The notes beneath the pieces are model-generated. The model was not told the origin of the DNA. It saw nothing but the letters and a program-made list of their open reading frames with translations, and did not search any database. 64,000 nt of DNA from DAOMNO01 sp035443885 (GTDB lineage Bacteria > Planctomycetota > Phycisphaerae > Phycisphaerales > SM1A02): the NCBI GenBank assembly GCA_035443885.1, contig DAOMNO010000014.1:1-64000 (forward strand). Direction: 5' to 3'. A program made the translations under genes and the position numbers. Every line of letters starts with the position of its first letter. Positions within the stretch are counted from its first letter, which is position 1. Positions 57,566 to 64,000 of this stretch are shown here, piece by piece.

Positions 57566-58006
57566 ATGAATCGAAGCACATCCGCGCAGCGGAAGGGCGA
57601 TGACGGCCCGATCGGCAAAGTGACTTCATCTACGCCGGAGAGCGTTGTCGATCGCCGGCTCGGCTTGGATCGCCGGGCCATGCAGAGCGCCGAAACATCC
57701 GCCACGAACCTTGAACGCAGGCGCGGGCCGGGTCGCCGCCGAACAGATTTCATGAAAGCCGCTGATGAAGGCGAGATGACGAACGAACAGTTCCTCTTTC
57801 TCATGGCGATCGACGCCTTCAAGCGCGTGAACAACAAGACGTTCCCGTCATGGACCGACGTGCTGGAGATCATCCGCAAGCTGGGATACCGCAAGACCAT
57901 GCCAAGCACGCTCAATCTTGGCGGCCGGGCGGAAGACTGGCTCGAACGCGCCGATGCGCCGTGCGGTGTAACCAAGGTTACTGAGCCGGAAGAAGAAGCG
58001 GCCTGA
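57566..58006 (+). CDS. Hypothetical protein, 146 aa
   Basis: ATG 57566 follows AGAGGTG. The N-terminal half is Arg-rich with two RRxG/DRR clusters (VVDRRLGLDRRAMQ; LERRRGPGRRRTDF); the C-terminal half (NEQFLFLMAIDAFKRVNNKT, then FPSWTDVLEIIRKLGYRKTM) is a helical region that could be a small winged-helix-like domain. The basic part could bind nucleic acid. No family assigned. Confidence 0.7.
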   Translation: MNRSTSAQRKGDDGPIGKVTSSTPESVVDRRLGLDRRAMQSAETSATNLERRRGPGRRRTDFMKAADEGEMTNEQFLFLMAIDAFKRVNNKTFPSWTDVLEIIRKLGYRKTMPSTLNLGGRAEDWLERADAPCGVTKVTEPEEEAA

Positions 58007-58025
58007 GAGAAAAAAGTCAACCGTT

Positions 58026-58074
58026 CAACAAGTCAACTAGGTGCGTCCACGAGGGTTCCTCGTTTGACTTGTTG
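58026..58074. terminator. Bidirectional terminator between convergent genes
   Basis: CAACAAGTCAA (58026-58036) pairs with TTGACTTGTTG (58064-58074), an 11-bp perfect stem; its loop contains ACGAGG-GTT-CCTCGT. It lies between the stop codons of the genes at 58006 and 58094. Confidence 0.75.
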
Positions 58075-58093
58075 ATTTGTTGCAATGTGGCGC

Positions 58094-58990
58094 TCATCCA
58101 TCCGGGTCGTGGCGCATCGTGAGGATGACGATTTCCGCTGGGCAGTTCACGCGCAGCGGGAACCACGCGCCGATTCCTGTGGTGACGAACAGCTTGCTGA
58201 TCCCCTTGGCAAAGAGTCCCGCGCTGTGCCTGTGCGCGAAGGCAAGATTGGCGCGTGGCCGCTTCTTCATTGCCACCTGTCCGCCGTGCGTGTGGCCCGC
58301 AAGCGTGAGCGGCACATCCAACTCGGCGGCGCGGGTGAACGCTTTGGGATTGTGCGCAAGCAGCAGATGAGCAAAGCCGTTCGGCCCGCCACAGGCAGTC
58401 TCCACGTGCTTCGCACAGCCAGATGCGGACTTCGCCCAGTCGATGCCCGCCAGCACGAGTGAATCAGGTGTATCGCCGTTGCGGCTGGGTTGATGGAGTT
58501 CCACCGCTTCGTTGTGCAGCGGCAGCACGCCCGCGCGCTTCGCCATTTCCGAAAGCATTTCAGGCGAATCCAGTTCGTCGTGATTGCCCAGCACAAGCCA
58601 CGAGCCGAACCGCGCATCGATCGCAGCGAGCGCGTCCAGCAGCGGGGCGGCGCCGTGATGATGCAGGTCCACGAGATCGCCGGTGCAGGCGACAAGGTCC
58701 GGCTCCTGCGAGCGGAGCCGTTCGACGATCTCCAGCGCGCGGGGGAGCGGCAGCAGTTCGCCCAGATGAAAATCGCTCACGTGGCCGATGCGCATGCCGT
58801 CGAATGCCTTAGGCCACAGCGGGCTGGCCGTCTCGATTTCGCGCACGCAGACATCTTGTGCGAGATGCCGGCGCGAAATGCGCCCGCCGGTCAGCCTGTT
58901 CGGGCCGCTGGTGAACAGGAAGTTTCGGATTCGTGCGCGGCGGTACTTGGCTTGTCGCGCCTGCTCTTCTTCAAACGAACGATCACGCAT
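58094..58990 (-). CDS. Metallophosphoesterase, calcineurin-like
   Basis: The 298-aa product has the ordered metal-binding motifs: IGHVSDFHLGE, VACTGDLVDLH, VLGNHDEL, and AGHTHGGQV. This matches the YaeI-type family that acts on phosphodiester or lipid-phosphate groups near the membrane. ATG 58990 (MRDRSFEEEQARQ) overlaps the end of the upstream MBL gene by 8 bp, indicating one transcript. Confidence 0.92.
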   Translation of the reverse strand: MRDRSFEEEQARQAKYRRARIRNFLFTSGPNRLTGGRISRRHLAQDVCVREIETASPLWPKAFDGMRIGHVSDFHLGELLPLPRALEIVERLRSQEPDLVACTGDLVDLHHHGAAPLLDALAAIDARFGSWLVLGNHDELDSPEMLSEMAKRAGVLPLHNEAVELHQPSRNGDTPDSLVLAGIDWAKSASGCAKHVETACGGPNGFAHLLLAHNPKAFTRAAELDVPLTLAGHTHGGQVAMKKRPRANLAFAHRHSAGLFAKGISKLFVTTGIGAWFPLRVNCPAEIVILTMRHDPDG

Positions 58991-59882
58991 GGCCGTGTAC
59001 TGTAGGAGCGGACTTCGCCACAAAGAATGGCAGAAGCTCGATTTGTGCGGCCTTGGGCAGAGGCCGTCGTTCGCCACGTTTTTTCGGGGCAGGAACGTCC
59101 AGCATGGGCGTCGCCTCGAACTGGTCGCTCACCGTCAGCAACGGTGCGAGATGCGGCGCACGATCCGCGTACAGCTTCTGCACCAGCGTCGGGCAGTTGC
59201 ACTGCCGGGAAAGATGCAGCAGCGCGATGCAGCGAAGATCAGACCGCTCCGCGATGCGCAGTGCCGCTTCAAGCGATTCATCGTTGGAGAGATGTCCGGA
59301 ACCGCCCATGATGCGCTTTTTCAACTGCACGGGCCTGCCGCTGTCAAGCTGCATCCGCCGATCGTAATTTGACTCCAGCGCGAGCGCATCGAGATCGACG
59401 AAGACCTCGTACAACCAGGGCGGCACGCGGCCAAGATCCGTGGCGAAGCCCAGCCGCGCGCCAGCGTGCTCAACGACAAAGCCCACCGTGCCCAGTTGAT
59501 CGTGCGCGAACGGCACGGATTGAATGCGGGTCGCGTCCATCCCGGCCAGTTCGACGGAATCTTCAAACAGTGCAACGCGCTCGAAGCTCCATCCATCGCG
59601 CTGCATCCTGCTGCGCTGCCTGCGGTGCACATGCAGCGTGATGTCATGTCGCGACGCCGCGTTCACCCACGTGGGGCAGCAGTGATCGTGATCGAGATGC
59701 GTGAAGAGAATGTCGTCGATGTCATTGAGCGTGAGGCCGAGCGGCGAAAGCCGCTTTGATGTGGCGCGAGGCGAAAGACCTGCATCAATGAGCACGTGCC
59801 GCGCTGGGCCGTTACCGTTCAGCTTGACGAGCGTACAGTTGCCCATTGAGCCGCTGCCGAGAATGGAAAACGAAAATGCCAT
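58983..59882 (-). CDS. MBL-fold metallohydrolase, YycJ/WalJ-like
   Basis: The 299-aa product has the metallo-beta-lactamase fold: SILGSGSMGNCTLVKLNG, then LIDAGLSPRAT, THLDHDHCCPTW (the HxHxDH motif in the form HLDHDH), and conserved late histidines in the region ending LLHLSRQCNCPTL. WalJ-type enzymes act as nucleases or in envelope regulation. It overlaps the metallophosphoesterase gene by 8 bp. Confidence 0.88.
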   Translation of the reverse strand: MAFSFSILGSGSMGNCTLVKLNGNGPARHVLIDAGLSPRATSKRLSPLGLTLNDIDDILFTHLDHDHCCPTWVNAASRHDITLHVHRRQRSRMQRDGWSFERVALFEDSVELAGMDATRIQSVPFAHDQLGTVGFVVEHAGARLGFATDLGRVPPWLYEVFVDLDALALESNYDRRMQLDSGRPVQLKKRIMGGSGHLSNDESLEAALRIAERSDLRCIALLHLSRQCNCPTLVQKLYADRAPHLAPLLTVSDQFEATPMLDVPAPKKRGERRPLPKAAQIELLPFFVAKSAPTVHGHA

Positions 59883-59941
59883 CGTCTTTCTTCATCACCC
59901 ACCCGCCTCACGACACGACTCTCCATTGACGCTTCTGCATT

Positions 59942-60754
59942 TCACGCCATGCTGCGCGCCGACTTGGCGGAGCCGTGGCAGATGCCGCGCTTCGCGCTTT
60001 CAAGGAATTCCAGATACTCCCGGATCATCGGCCGCTCGGCACGATCGCGTACAACTTCGATGGCGGACTTCAGCGACAGGCCGCGCCGATACAGTGTTTT
60101 ATACACCCAGCGCACGTCCTCAATCACGTCCGGCGGCGTCTTCGACCTTCGCAGGCCGATGATGTTGATGCTGCCCGCAACGTTGATGCCTGTAACCATG
60201 AAGAACGGCGGTACGTCCTGCACGGGGCCAACGCACCCGGACACCATAACGCCCCGACCGAGGCGCACAAATTGATGAATCGCCGCCGTGCCACCCGTGA
60301 TGACGCGATCCGCCACCTGCACGAAGCCCGCGAGCATGGACGCATTGGCGAAGATGCAGTTGTTGCCGACGATGCAGTCGTGCCCTGCGTGGCTCGACGC
60401 CATGAAGTAGTTATCGTTGCCGATCGTTGTGGGTTTGTCGTCGGACGTAGCGCGATGAAGCGTTACATGTTCCCTGAATGTGTTGCCGTTACCCACGACG
60501 AGGCCTGCACCGGGACGGCTGGGATCCCATTTGAGGTCTTGTGGCGAGAACCCGAGACAGGCAAATGGATAGATGGTGTTGCGTTCGCCGATGCGAAGCG
60601 GACCGGTGAGATAGACGTTACCGATCAGGCGAGTGCCGCTGCCGACGGTGATGGGGCCAGTCTCGCCGTCCAGCACGCAGTTCGGGCCGATGTGGCAGTC
60701 GTCTGCAAGGGTAACGTCGCCCTGGATGATGGCGGAGGGATGCACAGTAGGCAT
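59942..60754 (-). CDS. lpxA: UDP-N-acetylglucosamine acyltransferase
   Basis: The 270-aa product starts at ATG 60754 (MPTVHPSAIIQGDVTLADDC) with left-handed beta-helix hexapeptide repeats. FMASSHAGHDCIVGNNCIFA contains the catalytic His, and FFMVTGINVAGSINIIGLRR is a LpxA signature. The enzyme makes the first step of lipid A synthesis. The helical C-terminal domain is present to residue 270. The gene is isolated from other lpx genes in this window. Confidence 0.94.
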   Translation of the reverse strand: MPTVHPSAIIQGDVTLADDCHIGPNCVLDGETGPITVGSGTRLIGNVYLTGPLRIGERNTIYPFACLGFSPQDLKWDPSRPGAGLVVGNGNTFREHVTLHRATSDDKPTTIGNDNYFMASSHAGHDCIVGNNCIFANASMLAGFVQVADRVITGGTAAIHQFVRLGRGVMVSGCVGPVQDVPPFFMVTGINVAGSINIIGLRRSKTPPDVIEDVRWVYKTLYRRGLSLKSAIEVVRDRAERPMIREYLEFLESAKRGICHGSAKSARSMA

Positions 60755-60828
60755 GGAAGCGGAAAGTGTACCAGCGGCGTATTGTTGAGTGCGAAACGCG
60801 GAACGCGCCGCCGAGGTGATTGCAGCCG

Positions 60829-61623
60829 ATGCCCCAGCCATCCCGCCAGCTTGATGCACACGCTTCGCCCGCCTTTCAAGGCCCGCTGATCGTGCGCGAT
60901 CTCGGCAGGATGCGTTATGCAGAAGCATTTGAACTTCAGAAGTCGCTCCAGCAGGACGTGATCGGCTGGCGCGAATCGGCATCAGAAGGAGCGGATGGCA
61001 GCGGTGCGCCACAGCCGGTGGGCTATCTGTTGCTGGTGGAGCATGATCCGCCGGTGATTACGGTGAGTCGTCGCAAGACCGCGCGGCAGCACCTCATCGC
61101 CACCGACGCCGTACTTCGCGCTGTGGGCGTCGAAGTGGCGGAAACTGATCGTGGCGGCGACATCACGTATCACGGGCCGGGCCAGCTTGTCGTGTATCCC
61201 ATTCTCGACCTCAACCGCCTCGGCCTGCGCCTGCACGGCTACATGCGCTTTCTTGAACAAGTCGTCATCGACACGCTCGCGCGTTTTAACATCACGGGCC
61301 ATCGCGATGAATGCGCAACAGGTGTGTGGGTGGCGCAGGCGCAACCGATCGCGCACGAAGCGCCGTGCGCATGCGCTGGCGCGCCAAGCGCGAAGATTTG
61401 CGCGATGGGCGTGCGCGTGTCGCGATGGGTTTCCATGCACGGCCTTGCGCTGAACGTGAACACAAACCTCGATCACTTCAATCTCATCGTTCCGTGCGGT
61501 CTTGCTGGTCGCAGCGTGACGAGTCTTGCGCGAGAACTCAACGATCGCGTGCCGTCAATGCGTGAAGTTAAGAACGAGCTTGTGAAATCATTCACGCTGG
61601 CCATCGCGTCGAACATGGGGTAG
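60829..61623 (+). CDS. lipB: Octanoyl-[acyl-carrier-protein]:protein N-octanoyltransferase
   Basis: The 264-aa product has VEHDPPVITVSRR, GGDITYHGPGQLVVYPI (family signature), the catalytic Cys region VPCGLAGRSVTSL and KICAMGVRVSRW with the catalytic Lys. It transfers octanoyl groups from ACP to lipoyl domains. ATG 60829 is preceded by GAGGTG; TTG 60820 is an alternative. Confidence 0.95.
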   Translation: MPQPSRQLDAHASPAFQGPLIVRDLGRMRYAEAFELQKSLQQDVIGWRESASEGADGSGAPQPVGYLLLVEHDPPVITVSRRKTARQHLIATDAVLRAVGVEVAETDRGGDITYHGPGQLVVYPILDLNRLGLRLHGYMRFLEQVVIDTLARFNITGHRDECATGVWVAQAQPIAHEAPCACAGAPSAKICAMGVRVSRWVSMHGLALNVNTNLDHFNLIVPCGLAGRSVTSLARELNDRVPSMREVKNELVKSFTLAIASNMG

Positions 61624-61664
61624 GCTTGCCCTCGTACATTCGGGGTCAGACGAAAGGAGCGAAC

Positions 61665-61880
61665 ATGAACATGCTTCGCATCATCGGTCTCATCGTGCTT
61701 GCAGTGGGCGTCATGCTGCTGATCTTCGGCTATAACGCTTCGCAATCCGTTACAGAGCAGGCCATGGAAACCGTAACGGGCCGCTTCACACAGACGACGA
61801 CGCAATACATCATCGGCGGCGTGGCCGCGGTTGTCGGCGGGTTGTCGCTGATCGCATTCGGCAAGAAGAAATCCGCCTGA
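61665..61880 (+). CDS. DUF3185 family small membrane protein
   Basis: A 71-aa product with an N-terminal membrane helix (MLRIIGLIVLAVGVMLLIFG) and a second one (YIIGGVAAVVGGLSLIAFG), separated by a polar FTQTTTQ stretch; ends in KKKSA. The pattern matches DUF3185. Role unknown. It follows lipB and precedes a DUF1328 gene on the same strand. Confidence 0.83.
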   Translation: MNMLRIIGLIVLAVGVMLLIFGYNASQSVTEQAMETVTGRFTQTTTQYIIGGVAAVVGGLSLIAFGKKKSA

Positions 61881-61923
61881 TCCTGATTGCATCAGCTTGT
61901 CATCGAGAAGGAAGGAGTTCCCC

Positions 61924-62094
61924 ATGCTTCGCTGGGCTTTGATTTTTCTGATCGTGGCGATCATCGCAGCGGTGCTCGGCTTCGGCGGCATCGCGGGCAT
62001 CGCAGCGGATATCGCGCGCGTGCTGTTCTTCATCTTCATCGTGGTCTTCCTCGTCAGCCTCATCCTCGCGCTCGCGCGGGGGAAGAAGTTGTAG
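61924..62094 (+). CDS. DUF1328 family small membrane protein
   Basis: A 56-aa product starting at ATG 61924, AAGGAAGGAG upstream. MLRWALIFLIVAIIAAVLGF and GIAGIAADIARVLFFIFIV, then the basic end ARGKKL, is the DUF1328 pattern, a widespread small membrane protein of unknown role. Probably co-transcribed with the DUF3185 gene 43 bp upstream. Confidence 0.9.
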   Translation: MLRWALIFLIVAIIAAVLGFGGIAGIAADIARVLFFIFIVVFLVSLILALARGKKL

Positions 62095-62137
62095 CAAGTC
62101 GCTTGCAGTCGGGCGACCGGCGCATCGACTTGTATAT

Positions 62138-63373
62138 TCACGGGTACGCGATTGAGAGCCCCTGGCGATACCGAGTGAGCCAATCGGAACCCACAATCTC
62201 TTCCAGCCGCTGCTGATAGATGCTCGATAACTCAGTTCGTTCGTCCAGTATTGGCCGCAAAGCACGAGAGAGAAATTGCGGCTGATAGCCCATGACGCCC
62301 TCATCACCCTTCTCTCCCCATTCTGCACAGAGCTCCTCAAGCCGGTCGTTGATTCGCGTGTGCTCATTCTGATAGGCATCAAACAGGGCCGCAACCGCGT
62401 CCTGTTGGTCCCGACTCAGATCGGAATGATTGGCCACGTCATGGAACACCTGATGCAGGGCTGAACGGTCAGGATAGATTTCCGGAAATACCGCTCGCTT
62501 GGCTGCGGCCACGAATTCCACAGCAACTTCCTCGGAAACCGCGGCTGCGATCAGCCGTGCAGTCTGTGCATTCAAAAGGCCGATCGGACGCGCGACGGCG
62601 AGCTTCCTGTTAATAATCTGTCGATATCGTGCGCGGCTTTCGTCAAGGGTCACGACGCCCTGATCTTGAGCAAGGCGATTTTCGAGCAGCGCAAGCCGTC
62701 TCACGTACATTTCGTCTGCACATCGACACACAAGCGACGTCAATCGCCTTTCGTAATCGACAAGCATGGCGTCCACAAGGTTCGCCTCCTCTGGCGAAGC
62801 TTGTGGCTGTGCTGAAGCCGCCCATATCTGTCGCAGCTCGATATCGCTCCACCGCATGAGACTGCGGAAAATGCGACAATGGCGCCGCCTAGCTTCGTAA
62901 CGAAGCACCTCCAGCCGGCCAGATTGCTCTTCTGTCAGAATGTGCTCGAACGAGTTGATGAAATCCAACTCGACTTCCAGCAGTTGCTGTCGCAAGCGCC
63001 GACCAAACTGATCCAGATCTGCAGTCGCGTCCACATACTCACGCGATTCCGTCCCCGCACGCCGCCCCAGTTCAACCAGTGCCGCTGCTTGAGCAAGAAA
63101 ATCCGGCGCAAGACGATCCATGACGTCGTTGTGATGGTCAAGGAATCGAGTATAGAGTGCAACGATAAATGTTCGCTGTGCATCAGACGCATGAAGGAAT
63201 CGCGCCCACCGATGCACATCGACCTCGCGTAGCAGGCTCTGCGTTACATCCAGATTCGCGAAACTGCCTCCCTCAGGTGGCATGTAATGGAAAAACGTCT
63301 TTGGCTCGTCCGCGTTTGCGACGCAACACAGCAGCAGGGCGATCAGCATCGCAGTCAAATGCCGACACATCAT
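62138..63373 (-). CDS. Exported hypothetical protein, 411 aa, helical
   Basis: ATG 63373 follows AAGGAGAGCG. A signal peptide (MMCRHLTAMLIALLLCCVAN then ADEP) is followed by a long, helical, charged protein (QLLEVELDFINSFEHILTEE, RRLALLENRLAQDQGVVTLD), resembling planctomycete Spy/CpxP-like or heavy-metal-sensor-like helical periplasmic proteins. I cannot assign a family. Downstream of a Cys-rich exported protein gene on the same strand, 32 bp away. Confidence 0.75.
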   Translation of the reverse strand: MMCRHLTAMLIALLLCCVANADEPKTFFHYMPPEGGSFANLDVTQSLLREVDVHRWARFLHASDAQRTFIVALYTRFLDHHNDVMDRLAPDFLAQAAALVELGRRAGTESREYVDATADLDQFGRRLRQQLLEVELDFINSFEHILTEEQSGRLEVLRYEARRRHCRIFRSLMRWSDIELRQIWAASAQPQASPEEANLVDAMLVDYERRLTSLVCRCADEMYVRRLALLENRLAQDQGVVTLDESRARYRQIINRKLAVARPIGLLNAQTARLIAAAVSEEVAVEFVAAAKRAVFPEIYPDRSALHQVFHDVANHSDLSRDQQDAVAALFDAYQNEHTRINDRLEELCAEWGEKGDEGVMGYQPQFLSRALRPILDERTELSSIYQQRLEEIVGSDWLTRYRQGLSIAYP

Positions 63374-63405
63374 ATCGCTCTCCTTTCCTGGAAGCACGCC
63401 GCACT

Positions 63406-63825
63406 TCAACTGCAATCTGGACCGGATGCGTGCATGCAAGGATACACGACCCACTCCGTTTGCTCCGTCAGTTCGCAGCAATCCATGCAGAACGGGTCTT
63501 CTGTTGGAAGGCACCTGCTCTTTTGTACATAACAGATGCACCAGTAATCGACAAAGTCTTGCTGCCCTGCGGGTGGGCTAACGGCGTTGACCCGCGTGAT
63601 GGTGTCGTTCTGAAAGATGACGTGGGGACACGAGAAGGAGCCGCAGTCTGCCCCCATCAAACCCGCACGGTGGCAAAAGGGAGTGGACGGCTCGTTGACA
63701 AAACACAGACCCGCAGTGTTCGGGTTTGCTTCTGATGCGTGATTTGAATAGCCGAGCGCGGCGGCCACAGAGCACATCAAAATAAAGAGCGCGTGCACGG
63801 GGTAGCTTAAGACATTGATACGCAT
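63406..63825 (-). CDS. Exported Cys-rich protein, 139 aa
   Basis: ATG 63825 follows AGGAGTTCAAG. An N-terminal hydrophobic segment (VHALFILMCSVAAALGYS) suggests export; the mature part has about ten cysteines (for example CICYVQKSRCLPTEDPFCMD followed by CC), so disulfide bonding in the periplasm or outside is likely. No family recognised. Lies 32 bp before the helical exported gene, probably one operon. Confidence 0.72.
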   Translation of the reverse strand: MRINVLSYPVHALFILMCSVAAALGYSNHASEANPNTAGLCFVNEPSTPFCHRAGLMGADCGSFSCPHVIFQNDTITRVNAVSPPAGQQDFVDYWCICYVQKSRCLPTEDPFCMDCCELTEQTEWVVYPCMHASGPDCS

Positions 63826-64000
63826 TGTGACTTGAACTCCTGTGGTAAAAAGAACCGCGAAATTCTTGTCTTATCTCCTCCCGTCCAGATATTACCCCCC
63901 CCCGACTTCGTCAAACCAGTCAATTCCTTACTATCTCTTGTCCTGCTCCGAGATGCTGAAAAAAGCCGACAGGGTACCCCGCGGCACATTGCTTACCCCT

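Overview
The window looks like a chromosome segment of a GC-rich Planctomycetota bacterium, most likely of the class Phycisphaerae. This is inferred from gene content: several secreted proteins end in the dockerin-like tail DLLILLGNWG, a sigma factor sits directly upstream of a large Ser/Thr kinase with TPR repeats, and there is a ThuA/DUF1080 sugar cluster with Gfo/Idh/MocA and isomerase partners. LpxA points to a Gram-negative type envelope. One scaffold gap of 100 N (44572-44671) breaks a repeat-rich gene.

Layout. 0-6.4 kb: a partial exported protein, an exported helical-repeat-like protein, ribosomal protein S1 (rpsA) with a strong terminator, a HepT/MntA-type toxin-antitoxin pair and a HIT hydrolase. 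6.6-12.9 kb: four secreted repeat proteins (two HAF-repeat, one beta-helix-like, one with six exact 50-residue blade-like repeats) and a small lipoprotein, with an unexplained, apparently structured stretch at 9.1-9.45 kb. 13.0-26.5 kb: tRNA-Ile(GAT) carrying a frameshifted integrase remnant on its 3' side, then a surface-glycan region: three glycosyltransferases, an ABC-exporter-like protein with a dead ATPase domain, a WecB/WbpI-type 2-epimerase, a polysaccharide deacetylase-like protein, a methyltransferase, a toroid-type protein, and WbpB-like and WbpD-like enzymes. Sampled lines at 15-21 kb are clearly poorer in GC than the flanks, so part of this block may be acquired.

26.5-42 kb: housekeeping and signalling genes (recO, two tandem HDOD-GGDEF paralogues, an M16 peptidase, dnaE, an M42-like peptidase, a cupin, an exported protein, and a sigma factor-kinase operon). 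42-45 kb: a giant secreted protein with 555-bp near-identical repeats running into the assembly gap. 45-50.7 kb: a Tat-exported asparaginase, an NTF2-like gene broken by an in-frame stop, and a sugar-catabolism group. 50.7-64 kb: lgt, a methyltransferase, membrane proteins, a glycine-zipper lipoprotein, a cobalamin adenosyltransferase, a FliA-like sigma factor, a metallophosphoesterase, an MBL hydrolase, lpxA, lipB, small DUF3185 and DUF1328 membrane proteins and two exported hypotheticals.

The strongest leads for something unusual are the catalytically dead ABC-like protein in the glycan cluster, the tRNA-Ile integrase remnant next to a compositionally different glycan block, the structured intergenic region at 9.1-9.45 kb, and the six-times-exact 150-bp repeat protein. 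I found no clearly new defence or mobile system.
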